DNA of 64,000 nucleotides, taken from Pelagihabitans pacificus. Lineage in GTDB: Bacteria; Bacteroidota; Bacteroidia; Flavobacteriales; Flavobacteriaceae. Below are positions 44,717-55,078 of the stretch, in pieces. Each line of letters begins with the position of its first letter. The stretch's first letter is position 1. The DNA lies in NCBI RefSeq assembly GCF_009371985.2, contig NZ_VIKU02000001.1:434001-498000 (forward strand), given 5' to 3'. Under the pieces are notes generated by a model. It ran no database searches, was not told the origin of the DNA, and worked only from the letters and a program-made list of their open reading frames with translations. The position numbers were made by a program, and so were the translations under genes.

Positions 44717-47700
44717 ATGGATGAACTAGAAGAAATATTGTATGTGCATGATTCAACAAAGGATGATGGAAAACTCTGTGATCGATTTAGTATTGCCGTT
44801 TACCCCCATGGAATTATTAACAGTGATGGGCAAGTTTATGCTTTGTTCAAAGCCGTAATTACCAGTATCCCACTATTAAATGAAAAGAAAAATAATAAGG
44901 AAATAAAAAACGACATTGTTAATTCCATTAATTATATAAATAGACTAAAATTTTCTTACAATAAAGATTCAATAAAATCAAATTTACTGCTTGAAATAAA
45001 GAATGCTGAAAACTGTAATGATTTAAGGGGGTTAGAACCAATTTCATTTTTATACCCTAACGGTTCGGAAGGTAGAAGTTTTAATTTTGGGGGAGATAAA
45101 GAAGGTAATAAAATTCTAAAAATTGTGGATGACTGCTTTATCCAAAGGGATAAAGCGTCAATAAACAATAAAGCTGCACAAAAAAAAATCAACTTCGTTC
45201 AGTTAAAAACGACTCAATTCGGAATGAACTTAACCCAGGGCGTTTCTAATAAAGCAGCATCCAAAAGCAATAATAAATCGATTATACGGCAGACTCTTGA
45301 TAAATCATCTGACTTTGCCGTAGAGATTGGAGATAATAAATACTCACTGAGAAATCAAGGTGTTTTTAATTCAAATTTTACAGCCCTTTATTCAGAATTA
45401 CTTGATAATCATTTTATTGCTGAACATTATTATGGTTTAATAAGAGCATTTAGAATACCTATTAATGTATTTATGACTGAAAATAGTTCTTATCAAAACT
45501 TATACTACGATATAGCAATAAGTCAAATTAATAATAATGAAAGCAATTCTAATAATTTGCAGATTTCCCTTCTTTCGGATATAAAACCATTCAGGTTAAG
45601 AAAATCTACTAATAAATACTATAATGGCTTAAGAGATTATGTAATACATGAGAATAGCGTTTTATTCAAGGAAAATTGGTACAAGCCAGCTAATGGCCAA
45701 GATAGTGCCATATCAGTATCTTTCAATGATCCATATCATTCAGAATTAGATGAGGACACTAATAATGATACTACATTAAGTCGTGATGGAATTTATGTGT
45801 TAGTAACATATCAAACAAAAGATAACAAAATCCTTGATCCAATTGGAGAATGCAAATGGGTTTCCGGCTTTAATGTTGTTTCTTTTGGTAAATCTCTAAG
45901 CCTTCATAAAATAGAGTATCAAATGAAGGACAATGAAAAAAGCTATTTCGAAAACTACACGTCGGGTAGAATGATTAGTGAGTCCGATATAATTATTGAT
46001 CAAGAAACCGCTGTAAGAAGCAACATACTATTCGCCTTTAAAGGTGAGAATTTGATTGCAAATCGAAAACCAAAACAAATTGAAAATTCGGAAAATGAAC
46101 ATAACAACAAATTAGATTTAGTATCTCAATCCCAAATAGAAGACGAAATTATTTGCAAACAATTTGAGAAAAAGATTAGTTTCATTAAAGGAGGGAACAA
46201 GCCATTATTAATAAATTATCCACAAAGATTTTATTTAAGAACAACGACTCCAGCTGGATACTATCTAGAGACAGAACAGGAACTGGAATTGGATGTTGAT
46301 AAAGGGTTAAAATCGAGTGCCACCGTTTCAAATTATTGGGAGTTTAATGATTTGCTTAGCAACGACCATATGAGCAATCCTAACGGTTTTAGGGAGATTC
46401 CAGGTCCATTTGTTGATACAGCTTTTCCCGCGCCCGATACGAATTCTCTAATCGTAATTGGAAATGAAGATTATCGAGATAGTAAAAAAAATGAAAATAT
46501 GGATGGGCCAACCCATATGGTTTTAGATGGCACCAAAAATGAAAAAGCTGAGATTAGATATATATACCCTCCTTATATATCTTTTTTTAACTTTAGAGTT
46601 CTGGGAAATTTGACAAAGGATAAGTTAAAAAAGAAAAATAATGAGATTCTTACCATTTCCAAGTTTGTTGACCGGTGGCTAGAACTAGAACGTAGGTCCA
46701 AATTAGACCCGAAAAAAATACAAGATAGAAATCTAAGAATTGGATATTTGGCTGATTTGAGGAGTGATTTTATTTTTATTTCACCCTTTGATCTCAAAAC
46801 CGCCAATTGCTTTGCAAAACACAACTTAATCGATATTTTCTATTCTGGAAATAAAAGTGGTTTCAATTTAAAAGAAAATTACCCATTTTATAATTCCGCA
46901 AAGGGAACTAAATTAGAATTACGAAAAAGAAGGAATAAGGTAGAATTGATATATAATGGAAATGTACTTTTACCTGAAATAGAAGCCGGCAGTTTTAGAT
47001 TTAATTGGCGAGCAAATAATTCTAAAGCTAATTTGGAATTGAGATTTTCAAATGTGGATTATCCAAGAATACCTCAACAAAATGAAATATTTCCAGTATA
47101 CAGATCTACTAAACATAGCTACTTTTGGTCCCTTGATTTTAATGTGACGGAACAAGATCCCGCCAGGAAATCTTTAAAATACATCGAAGAAACAGATGTG
47201 CTAAGATTATTCCAAAATGATTTAGAAAAATCTTATAGGAAATACTTAAAAACGATTATTGAGCATCCCAAGCCTTTATTGGATAATGAATTTCCTTATG
47301 ACATGTTTTTATGGAAAGAAGGGAACATAGAGACGAAAACTGACTTACGAACTAATATTTATCATCAAACAATTGCAATAGATATAAGTCTACAACCTAT
47401 AACTCTAAACAAGATTGACCAGTCAATTTTGGCTGTTAAATTATCGGATGAAGACTCAATCGAACTCTCGTCTAAGGACAATAAATTTATTTGGAGATTA
47501 AAAGATAAATCGGATGTATTATTTCAAAGTGAGGAACCTTCTTTCCAAATAACTTCTGTATTTGATCCGTATAAATTAGAGTACTGTCTAAAAATAAATG
47601 AATTGGATGTAATTGAGCTTAATAAGAGCCCTTATCAGGATTTTTGTTACGATAATATTATTGTAAATGACAAGCTGAAAGTACATACAGATGCTGCAAT

Positions 47701-49063
47701 CCCCGAAGAGGTTAATGGTATTGCTTATTACTCAGAGATGATATCTTTAAATGATGCCATCTTAAAACTGAACTTTACGAATAATAGGGCCTTGATAGCT
47801 AGAGAGGTACATCCTTATTACAGAAAAAAGAGAATCAAACTATTTTCATCTTCTATTTTCCAGCCGTTTTTTCAGGACAAAACAGAAATCGAAATAGGGC
47901 GTTTTGCAAAACAACCTTTTGAAATAGAAATTCCAAATAACGTAAAGCCAGAACCACCTATTTTTGATGCCGATGTTCTTTTTATGAAAGACATGGATTT
48001 ATTATGGAGAAATGATGAGTCAAGTAAAATCAAGGAAATAAGTAATCAACAATTATTGAGGATTACATTGAGCCAAGATTTTATGAAAGAAGGGCCTAAT
48101 TTACTAGGATTAGTTCTTGATAAATCTCCTCAATACGGGTCAGTCAAAGGAGAGGATTTCTCAACTTTAGGTGAAGATATTACTAAACTGTCCTCAGAGA
48201 ATTGGCAGAAAAATGAAATAGAAGAATACCTGAACTTAGGAAAAACTCCAGGTATCCCTTTGATTCCAGAGATTAAAAAATATTTAGAGTTTGAAGAAGA
48301 TGCAAAATTTAGTCGAAAGAATATTATCAATTCAGATGAACTCAAACTAATTGATTCTTACCTGATTGATGGAAGTATTTACAAGGTTCTTCATCTTAAC
48401 CCTTATTATAATGCTAATGACGGAAAGTGGCAAATTATACTAGCCTTTAAAAACATAGGCAGAATAGAAACATTTTTTGCGAGATTAATTCTAACAAAGG
48501 TTGCTAAGGGACATGGCTTAAAAAGAGAAAATAACCTCTTGGTGGATTCTACTGATACCAACCTATCACAGTTCACTAAACCCGCATTTATTCCCATTTA
48601 TAGTATAAAATCATTCAAAATAGAGAACCTTAAGGATAATAAAATTTCAATTCAGATAAATCCAGAAAGGGCTTTTGATAAATCGGTCTATCAAAACAAG
48701 TTATATGTATTAATGGGTTCAAAGTTCAAAAGAAGAAAATCCGTTTTCAATATAAGGGAAATAGGTCATCCAGAACTCAATGATTTTGTGAATTTGTTGA
48801 CTTTTCCGGTCATAGATGGTCAAACTCCAAACAAAGTAATTGCATATAAACCGTCTCCCTCACCGGATTTTAAAATAATATTATCGGATAAAGGTATCAA
48901 GAAACTGTTCATTTTTGAATTTGAATTACATGACAATTCAAAAAAGGAACTACTAGAAATGAAGATTGGTACTGCAAAGTATTTGAATTTCAACCCCTTA
49001 TTTGGGACTTCTGAGGGAAAAGAAGGTTTAAGATTAATTAATTATGTTCAATTTAAATTATAA
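44717..49063 (+). CDS. Giant protein of unknown function, partner of the Tat protein
   Basis: A 1448-aa acidic protein with no signal peptide or membrane segment and no recognised domain. It begins MDELEEILYVHDSTKDDG. The sequence is mixed beta with many Asn, Lys and Asp residues, matching the base composition of the upstream gene. Its 14-bp spacing from the Tat protein gene and 5-bp spacing to a lipoprotein gene shows one operon. Function not assignable. Confidence 0.7.
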   Translation: MDELEEILYVHDSTKDDGKLCDRFSIAVYPHGIINSDGQVYALFKAVITSIPLLNEKKNNKEIKNDIVNSINYINRLKFSYNKDSIKSNLLLEIKNAENCNDLRGLEPISFLYPNGSEGRSFNFGGDKEGNKILKIVDDCFIQRDKASINNKAAQKKINFVQLKTTQFGMNLTQGVSNKAASKSNNKSIIRQTLDKSSDFAVEIGDNKYSLRNQGVFNSNFTALYSELLDNHFIAEHYYGLIRAFRIPINVFMTENSSYQNLYYDIAISQINNNESNSNNLQISLLSDIKPFRLRKSTNKYYNGLRDYVIHENSVLFKENWYKPANGQDSAISVSFNDPYHSELDEDTNNDTTLSRDGIYVLVTYQTKDNKILDPIGECKWVSGFNVVSFGKSLSLHKIEYQMKDNEKSYFENYTSGRMISESDIIIDQETAVRSNILFAFKGENLIANRKPKQIENSENEHNNKLDLVSQSQIEDEIICKQFEKKISFIKGGNKPLLINYPQRFYLRTTTPAGYYLETEQELELDVDKGLKSSATVSNYWEFNDLLSNDHMSNPNGFREIPGPFVDTAFPAPDTNSLIVIGNEDYRDSKKNENMDGPTHMVLDGTKNEKAEIRYIYPPYISFFNFRVLGNLTKDKLKKKNNEILTISKFVDRWLELERRSKLDPKKIQDRNLRIGYLADLRSDFIFISPFDLKTANCFAKHNLIDIFYSGNKSGFNLKENYPFYNSAKGTKLELRKRRNKVELIYNGNVLLPEIEAGSFRFNWRANNSKANLELRFSNVDYPRIPQQNEIFPVYRSTKHSYFWSLDFNVTEQDPARKSLKYIEETDVLRLFQNDLEKSYRKYLKTIIEHPKPLLDNEFPYDMFLWKEGNIETKTDLRTNIYHQTIAIDISLQPITLNKIDQSILAVKLSDEDSIELSSKDNKFIWRLKDKSDVLFQSEEPSFQITSVFDPYKLEYCLKINELDVIELNKSPYQDFCYDNIIVNDKLKVHTDAAIPEEVNGIAYYSEMISLNDAILKLNFTNNRALIAREVHPYYRKKRIKLFSSSIFQPFFQDKTEIEIGRFAKQPFEIEIPNNVKPEPPIFDADVLFMKDMDLLWRNDESSKIKEISNQQLLRITLSQDFMKEGPNLLGLVLDKSPQYGSVKGEDFSTLGEDITKLSSENWQKNEIEEYLNLGKTPGIPLIPEIKKYLEFEEDAKFSRKNIINSDELKLIDSYLIDGSIYKVLHLNPYYNANDGKWQIILAFKNIGRIETFFARLILTKVAKGHGLKRENNLLVDSTDTNLSQFTKPAFIPIYSIKSFKIENLKDNKISIQINPERAFDKSVYQNKLYVLMGSKFKRRKSVFNIREIGHPELNDFVNLLTFPVIDGQTPNKVIAYKPSPSPDFKIILSDKGIKKLFIFEFELHDNSKKELLEMKIGTAKYLNFNPLFGTSEGKEGLRLINYVQFKL

Positions 49064-49068
49064 ATATC

Positions 49069-49572
49069 ATGAGAGAGTATTTATTTTTATTGCTAATAAT
49101 GTGCGGGTTATTTGTGTCATGCAAGGAGAAGAGTAAAACCACAAATGACCCTGATCCTAATAAGAAAAACTGGTACGTGTATAAGCAAAAAAATAGGCCT
49201 ATATGCCCAAATCCTATTTGGGGTCCAGACATTCAAAACCCTCAAAACTATGATTTGATTTGCGGGCCTTTGACTAAGAAAGAGGCAGATGAGTGTTGGG
49301 AGAAGAATTGTAATGTGGACAAAATTGTTTTGTCGGAGTGGGACCCGCAAGAAGATTTTTATGCTGTCCATATAGATAATGATTGTGAACTTACAAGTTC
49401 AAAAGATTGCGCTAGAGTTAAAATTGTTTTGAACAACCATTCCTCTCTTGATACGGTTTGTGATAATTATACTACTCTTAAGGTTATAGATTTAAATAAG
49501 TATTATACGCCAGATGACCCAATTAAGTTCTGTGGAGAAGAACAGGATTTATCAAAATACAAAGTAAGATAG
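49069..49572 (+). CDS. Small putative lipoprotein
   Basis: A 167-aa protein with a lipoprotein signal (MREYLFLLLIMCGLFVSC, Cys18 as lipidation site). The mature part is Cys-rich and acidic. No domain recognised. It is the third gene of the giant-protein operon. Confidence 0.7.
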   Translation: MREYLFLLLIMCGLFVSCKEKSKTTNDPDPNKKNWYVYKQKNRPICPNPIWGPDIQNPQNYDLICGPLTKKEADECWEKNCNVDKIVLSEWDPQEDFYAVHIDNDCELTSSKDCARVKIVLNNHSSLDTVCDNYTTLKVIDLNKYYTPDDPIKFCGEEQDLSKYKVR

Positions 49573-49712
49573 TTAGCCAGTCTCCAATTATTAGAAGAGG
49601 AAATAATAACAATGTCTTTTGGAAAATAGATTTTGGAACAAATAAATTTTCAATTATTTTTTAAGAACGAAGAGGCATCAATACTAAGAGGATTAATCAA
49701 ATAAAAAATTAG

Positions 49713-50102
49713 ACTATCGCACTTTTAATTAAAATAAGATTTAGGGAAAATGGGGAGGGAAGTATTACTTTTAACGGCAAAACACATAATTGCTTAGGTC
49801 AAAAGGGGAGAAATTATCCTAAAGATATAACGATTTACCCCTCAGACAAAAAATTAAAATATTGGAGTAAAGAATTTAACGTTTGGCTTGAATACGCGAT
49901 TTTGATTTGGGGACAAAAGGGTATCTATATACACTGGGGAGCCGATAATATAGCTTCAAATGGAAACTCAGATTCGGCTGGATGTATTCATTTGGAGAAA
50001 CCACAAATAGAAGAATTATTCAATTGGTTAAATAGCCGTACAAGAATTACTATTGAACATCCTTGGGAAGGATTTACGTGTACTAGCCACTACTTAACCT
50101 GA
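49713..50102 (+). pseudogene. L,D-transpeptidase-like gene fragment
   Basis: An open frame with no ATG encodes a stretch containing YIHWGADNIAS and SDSAGCIHLEKPQIEELF. The HxG plus SxGCI pattern matches the active site of YkuD-type L,D-transpeptidases, with the Cys as nucleophile. The start is missing: a TAG lies just upstream in frame, and another frame upstream (SPIIRRGNNNNVFWKIDFG) may be its displaced 5' part, consistent with a frameshift. The C-terminus is cut by the insertion sequence, whose end supplies the stop codon. Confidence 0.55.
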
Positions 50103-51233
50103 CAGTTGTGTTTAATCTGACACTTGGAAAGAACCTTTAAGCTCATTGTACTCGATGAGCTTTTCTTTTGCTAAAAGTATGGAATCCTCGAAAGTCCGCA
50201 AAGGGGTCTTTCCGTAGCAGTGTTTTCCGGTATGTGTCCTTTCGGCATTGTACCAATCGATCCATTGGTCGAGATCTTCCTGTAGTCCTTCTATGGACTT
50301 GTAGACCTTCTTTCTAAAGGCGACAAAGAAGAACTCGTTCTGCATGGTTTTATGGAAGCGTTCGCAGATACCATTGGTCTGTGGGCTCTTTGCCCTGGTC
50401 TTTGTATGGTCGATGTCCTCAATGGTCAGGTAGAGCTGGTATTCGTGGTGTTCCCGTTTCCCGCAGTATTCGGTTCCCCTATCGGTCAATATGCGCAGCA
50501 AGGGAAGCTCTTTTTGTTGGAAGAAGGGGATTACCCTGTCATTGAGCAGGTCGGCCGCCGTGATGGCATTCTTTCTGTCATAGAGCTTTACAAAAGCCAC
50601 TTTGCAATAGGTATCGATAAAGGTCTGGGCATAAATGCGGCCGATTCCTTTGACGGAACCTACGTAGTAGGTGTCCTGTGAGCCTAGGTAACCGGGATGG
50701 TGCGTTTCTATCTCCCCATGGGCCTGTTTCTCCTCTTTGGCACGTTCCAAGGCCTGTAACTGGGCCTCGGTAAGAACAAAGCCGTCCTGTGCGGATTTGG
50801 CCTCCAAGGCCTTCAAACGTTTTTTAAAGGTCTCCAGATCATGGCGCAACCAAACGCTCCGCACACCACCAGGGGATATGAAAGTTCCCCGTTTCTTCAG
50901 TTCATTGGACACCCGTAACTGTCCATAGGCAGGGAGTTCAATGGCCATCTCCACGACGGCCCTTTCAATTTCTTCTCCGATACGGTTCTTTAAAATGGGC
51001 TTCTTCCTTGAAATTTCTTGGAGAGCTAGCTCTCCACCCTGTTCATAAAGTTCCTTGAACCTATAAAAACTATCACGGCTATAGCCCATCACCTTACAGG
51101 CTTGGGATACATTGCCCAATTGCTTGGCAAGTTCCAATAATCCCAACTTTGGTTTAATGATCTTTTCTGCTGTACTCATCTGACAAATCTAATTTAAGGG
51201 TTAAACTAATTTATTGAAATTGTCAGATTAAGT
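50099..51233 (-). mobile_element. IS481-type insertion sequence
   Basis: One transposase gene flanked by inverted ends. TTAATCTGACA at 50112-50122 is repeated inverted as TGTCAGATTAA at 51221-51231. CTTAAC on both sides (50093-50098 and 51234-51239) may be a 6-bp target duplication, placing the ends at 50099 and 51233; left and right ends are then offset, so the exact borders are uncertain. Confidence 0.65.
50112..51179 (-). CDS. IS481-family transposase
   Basis: A 355-aa DDE transposase. The N-terminus has an HTH (VSQACKVMGYSRDSFYRFKE), and the rve catalytic core contains Asp residues in SQDTYYVGSVKG and LTDRGTEYCG and a Glu in NGICERFHKTMQNEF. It appears full length. The stop codon overlaps the left inverted repeat. 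Confidence 0.93.
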   Translation of the reverse strand: MSTAEKIIKPKLGLLELAKQLGNVSQACKVMGYSRDSFYRFKELYEQGGELALQEISRKKPILKNRIGEEIERAVVEMAIELPAYGQLRVSNELKKRGTFISPGGVRSVWLRHDLETFKKRLKALEAKSAQDGFVLTEAQLQALERAKEEKQAHGEIETHHPGYLGSQDTYYVGSVKGIGRIYAQTFIDTYCKVAFVKLYDRKNAITAADLLNDRVIPFFQQKELPLLRILTDRGTEYCGKREHHEYQLYLTIEDIDHTKTRAKSPQTNGICERFHKTMQNEFFFVAFRKKVYKSIEGLQEDLDQWIDWYNAERTHTGKHCYGKTPLRTFEDSILLAKEKLIEYNELKGSFQVSD

Positions 51234-51406
51234 CTTAACTATTACATTTAAACGTAATGAAGGCCGTTACTTTATTCTGAACTTCAAAAATCAAAGCATT
51301 CAAAATTCTTAATAGGTTCTTATAGTGTTAAAAATGCCCCGGTTATTAAAATTCTAATGGATTATTAAATGTGTCAAATAAATCAAAAATTGACTTAGCA
51401 GATGAT

Positions 51407-54133
51407 TTAGCTAAATAATCGTTTGACTTCATCTTCTCTCAGATTCGGTAAGTACCCTTTTCTGTGAAGAAATCGTAAATAGAACCGCTTCATACGTAGC
51501 GATTTTGTTGTCGTAATACTTTCCAACCATTTGATAGGAGTTTCTCTATTTTTTTCAGGTATAAAATGCGCAGTTCTCAAAGCGATTGGACGAGGTATAC
51601 CCAATGAAACCATTATCAAGACTTCAATTTTTCTTGTTCCTAGTTCAAGCATTGTGGGAAGTCGTAATGTTCTTCCAAACTGCTCTTTTTGGACTTGGGT
51701 CATAAGACTGTCTAGTATGTCGGAAAGCAGTTTGAAGTACTTTACCAAGATGTATGTGACGATTACCGAATTAATATTTATTACTCCGTTGATGTGTGAA
51801 TTAATGACTTTGAGCTTCTCAAGTGATAAAGGCTTTGATAAATCTACCTGGTGGTATTTAAGGTCATTTTCTATTAGTTTAGAAATAGGTAGACTATTTA
51901 ACCAGGTATTACCAAAATATGCCATTTTTTTTGTTCCCATTCCTACACGTCTCATCGATGCCTCTTTCCAAATGGCAAAAATTTCATCCATTCGCAGCAG
52001 TAAACTCTCAAATTGAAAGTAGAAGTTACGTTGCTCATAGGGGAGTTGCTCCGCAGCGATTCGAGTCATTCTTTTGCTAGAATAATTGGGATTACCTCCT
52101 TCTTCATCAATTAGCACCCAATTTTTTATTCCATCTTCCTTGATTTCTTTGTAAAGTTTATTTTGCAATAACGGATCGATGGTCGGATTTAATTCAGCAA
52201 TACTTGAGGGTATCAAAATTTCCTCAAATTGTTTGGACACTTCTGTTATTATTAACTCCGAAATGTTGTCATCTACCTGTTTCTCCAATAAATAAGATCG
52301 GAGTGTGTCCTCTCCAATGAGATATTTTTGCTTTAACAACACTCCTGTATATTCTGCTCCTGTGTGCTTTAGCAAACGGGGTTCTCTAACTAGTGTATTA
52401 ATAATTTCTTCACTTGTTTTATTTAGGGACCTATCTGTCGTAGGCACTACTTCCTTTGTATATTCGGCATCGAAGTAATCAAGTGACCAAGAATTTTCTG
52501 GGTCAGTTTCCACACATAAAACCGTTCCAACCATCGAATTCTTGATTCTCCCAGCACGACCAATAAGATTTCCAAACTCAAACGGAGATAACGAAGTAGT
52601 GTCTTTGGTAGGCGAAATAAGAAACATACGAGGTGCCGGTAGGTTTACACCTTGTAGAAGTGTTGATGTGCAAAATAGATAATCAATATGCCCTTGTTCA
52701 AAAAGGTATTCGATTTCATTCTTTACCATATCGGGAAGTTTGCCATGATGAAAAGCAACTTTGTATTTAAGGCAATAAATTAGATAGTAATTAGGATGAA
52801 TTTCATCTTTTAGCAATTCAATGAGATCCATAACTGCCGGATGGAGGTTTTGATTGGCCTTACCCTGTTTATTTAATTCTTTAATGAACTCAATTGCATA
52901 GCCCTCACAATAGTTAGATTTCGGAGCATAGATTAGATTGCCATCACTTTTGCCAAACCTCATAACGACTGGAGCCAAGAAGAACTTATTGCTACCGGCA
53001 CCTAAATTGTTTTTTTGTGGAATTTCTATTTCGTAACGTTTATTTCCACTACCCAAGTGAATAAGTACTTTAAAGCCTTTTTTCTGAACTCGTACAGTTA
53101 GTCTTAGCTGATAGACAGGGGGCAAATAAGTTGTTACTTCCTCTGCAGTAAGTGATATCAGTTTTTTATAAAGTTCTTTTCCATTTTTAATGAAGGGTCC
53201 TGCAAATAAGATCTTAGCTTCGTCCCAAATTTTAGTAAACTCAGCGAGGACATACTCAAATAATACTGCACGATTGTCGTTTGTTTCAACATTCTGAATT
53301 TCATCAATGAAAATAAAGTGAGGCTTGAAGCTTCCTTTACGCCCTTGTTGGATTAATTTAAGACATCTTTCGGGTGTTACACAGTAGATTTCCTTTTTAC
53401 TTTTCGTTGATTGGTTGCTTTCATTCTCTTTGGTTACAGGTTCTTCGACGAATGCTGTTTTCACGGCTATATCCTGTCCGTTGAGCATTTTTCTAAATGT
53501 ATCGCTTGACTGACTTATTAATGCTTTGGTTGGAACAATGTATAAGACCTTAAACTCTTCATTTTTACCAAAAAGTGTGCCTATAAAATGCTGAATAAAG
53601 AACGATTTTCCCGCAGAAGTAGGGGCTGAAATGGCTATATTATTGTGTTCTTGCAAATTATCCCATAGCTTTCGCTGAAAGTCCGTAACAAAATACGACT
53701 GATTCTTAATTTCAATGCGATTTATATTCCTTTTTGTTCCGAGTTCAAGGTCTAGTGCACCACCAAAACTCTTCTTGAATTGTTTATCATCGGTTTTTTC
53801 TTCGGTAATTTCGAAAACTGTTTCTAAATGTCTGGAGGCAGCAAGGTTTCCTGTTCGTGATAGTATGGTATAAGCTAACTGTGTTCTACTTTCATCGTTT
53901 GGAGATTGTAAGTAGGTGAGCTTAGCAAATGTTGCCGCAATAAACTGATGTTTTTCGTTTTCACTATTTGCGCAAATGGTTGCTAACCATGCTGCTTTTC
54001 GAAAATCTTCGGGGTTAATTTCCACCTCATGTTCTGGCAGGTTGTATTCTTTGGTAAATTGATTGATTACCAAGCTCCGCAATACGGAGCGCAAAACTGG
54101 GTGATATCTTGCTGATTCATAAGTGGAGGCCAT
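51407..54133 (-). CDS. hamB: HamB-like SF2 helicase (Hachiman)
   Basis: A 908-aa superfamily 2 helicase. It carries Walker A APTSAGKS (170-177), Walker B DEIQ (277-280), a strand-separating motif near IVPTKALISQ, the CTSTLLQGVNLPAPRM motif V region, and motif VI NLIGRAGRIKNSMVGT. Flanking ~150 N-terminal and ~330 C-terminal residues are family-specific helical parts. Its ATG directly follows the DUF1837 stop (TAG then ATG, no spacer). In Hachiman, HamB senses DNA damage-like ends and controls the HamA nuclease. Here the pair is fused into an operon with a retron-type RT. Confidence 0.85.
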   Translation of the reverse strand: MASTYESARYHPVLRSVLRSLVINQFTKEYNLPEHEVEINPEDFRKAAWLATICANSENEKHQFIAATFAKLTYLQSPNDESRTQLAYTILSRTGNLAASRHLETVFEITEEKTDDKQFKKSFGGALDLELGTKRNINRIEIKNQSYFVTDFQRKLWDNLQEHNNIAISAPTSAGKSFFIQHFIGTLFGKNEEFKVLYIVPTKALISQSSDTFRKMLNGQDIAVKTAFVEEPVTKENESNQSTKSKKEIYCVTPERCLKLIQQGRKGSFKPHFIFIDEIQNVETNDNRAVLFEYVLAEFTKIWDEAKILFAGPFIKNGKELYKKLISLTAEEVTTYLPPVYQLRLTVRVQKKGFKVLIHLGSGNKRYEIEIPQKNNLGAGSNKFFLAPVVMRFGKSDGNLIYAPKSNYCEGYAIEFIKELNKQGKANQNLHPAVMDLIELLKDEIHPNYYLIYCLKYKVAFHHGKLPDMVKNEIEYLFEQGHIDYLFCTSTLLQGVNLPAPRMFLISPTKDTTSLSPFEFGNLIGRAGRIKNSMVGTVLCVETDPENSWSLDYFDAEYTKEVVPTTDRSLNKTSEEIINTLVREPRLLKHTGAEYTGVLLKQKYLIGEDTLRSYLLEKQVDDNISELIITEVSKQFEEILIPSSIAELNPTIDPLLQNKLYKEIKEDGIKNWVLIDEEGGNPNYSSKRMTRIAAEQLPYEQRNFYFQFESLLLRMDEIFAIWKEASMRRVGMGTKKMAYFGNTWLNSLPISKLIENDLKYHQVDLSKPLSLEKLKVINSHINGVININSVIVTYILVKYFKLLSDILDSLMTQVQKEQFGRTLRLPTMLELGTRKIEVLIMVSLGIPRPIALRTAHFIPEKNRETPIKWLESITTTKSLRMKRFYLRFLHRKGYLPNLREDEVKRLFS

Positions 54134-55075
54134 CTATGAATCATCTTTATTTTCCTTTTTCCAGGATACGCCATGAATCGCTGTAAATATTGAATGCTTA
54201 AATGCATCTACATCATTAAGGGGAATAAGAAAAAAATCTAAATACACCTTGTCTACACCATTATTATCAGCGCAGATTTTTTTGATTGACTTGAAGTTGC
54301 GGTCAAGAGATTCTTCGATTAACTTATTAAGCTTAGTATTACCATCTACGTTGTCTGATGCATCTATTCCATCAATCCGCTTATCATCATATAAGATAAG
54401 CACTGGATGAACTTGTACGCGGCCTTTGTATTCCACTGTTCCAGGGGTAAAGCAGTCATAGATGTAATCAAGTTCATTCTCGGTAAGATCATTTCTAATC
54501 CTATTTCTTGCTATGAAATATTCGTACTCCATGGCGGTAGTATTTTGGTTAGAATGAAATCTTGCTAATGATTTCAGAGCATCTTTCAGTGATTCAGAAA
54601 GAGTTTTCCAGGTTTTTGCCTCTCCAATGAGGATTGCAGGTTTATCTTCATAATCTCCTAGAAAGATGCCATCTCCGCCCTTTACCTGATCTTTGGCATT
54701 CAAAGGCAATTTAAATACTATAAGAGGTGTTTTTAGAACTGCTTCTGTAATAAGGTACAGCAAGAGTTCACCATACTTTCCATCATAAGTTGGATTTTTG
54801 TCTCCAAAATAGCGCATGGCTTCACGGAATGGTTGCCGACCTTTTTCCTCAATTTTTTTAATTTGTTTTGGAGTTAGTACATAGTTTACAATAGAGTCGG
54901 CCATGTATTCAATAAGGGCATTAGTTTCATATTTGGTACCTGAAAATTGAAGCGAATATGTTCGAAGTACGAGTTTGTTTTCAGTCTTTACCCGATGCTC
55001 TGTTAAGTGTTTTGTAACCCAGGCAGGGTCTACAGAAATCAGTTTTTGCCAGTCTATTGTTGATTTTGGATACAT
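54134..55075 (-). CDS. hamA: HamA-like DUF1837 nuclease (Hachiman)
   Basis: A 313-aa DUF1837 protein. The PD-(D/E)xK-type active site appears intact: Glu103 in KYGELLLYLI, Asp135 in VKGGDGIFLG, and the E-x-K of ILIGEAKTWK (Glu152, Lys154). In Hachiman this subunit is a DNase held inactive by HamB. It begins three bases after the RT stop and ends at the HamB ATG, so all three proteins should be translated together. Confidence 0.87.
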   Translation of the reverse strand: MYPKSTIDWQKLISVDPAWVTKHLTEHRVKTENKLVLRTYSLQFSGTKYETNALIEYMADSIVNYVLTPKQIKKIEEKGRQPFREAMRYFGDKNPTYDGKYGELLLYLITEAVLKTPLIVFKLPLNAKDQVKGGDGIFLGDYEDKPAILIGEAKTWKTLSESLKDALKSLARFHSNQNTTAMEYEYFIARNRIRNDLTENELDYIYDCFTPGTVEYKGRVQVHPVLILYDDKRIDGIDASDNVDGNTKLNKLIEESLDRNFKSIKKICADNNGVDKVYLDFFLIPLNDVDAFKHSIFTAIHGVSWKKENKDDS

Positions 55076-55078
55076 TTT

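Noticed and set aside
50093-51239. Firm IS borders from the CTTAAC direct repeat
   Set aside because: The flanking 6-mer is short and the two ends are offset relative to the TTAATCTGACA repeats, so it is reported as uncertain.
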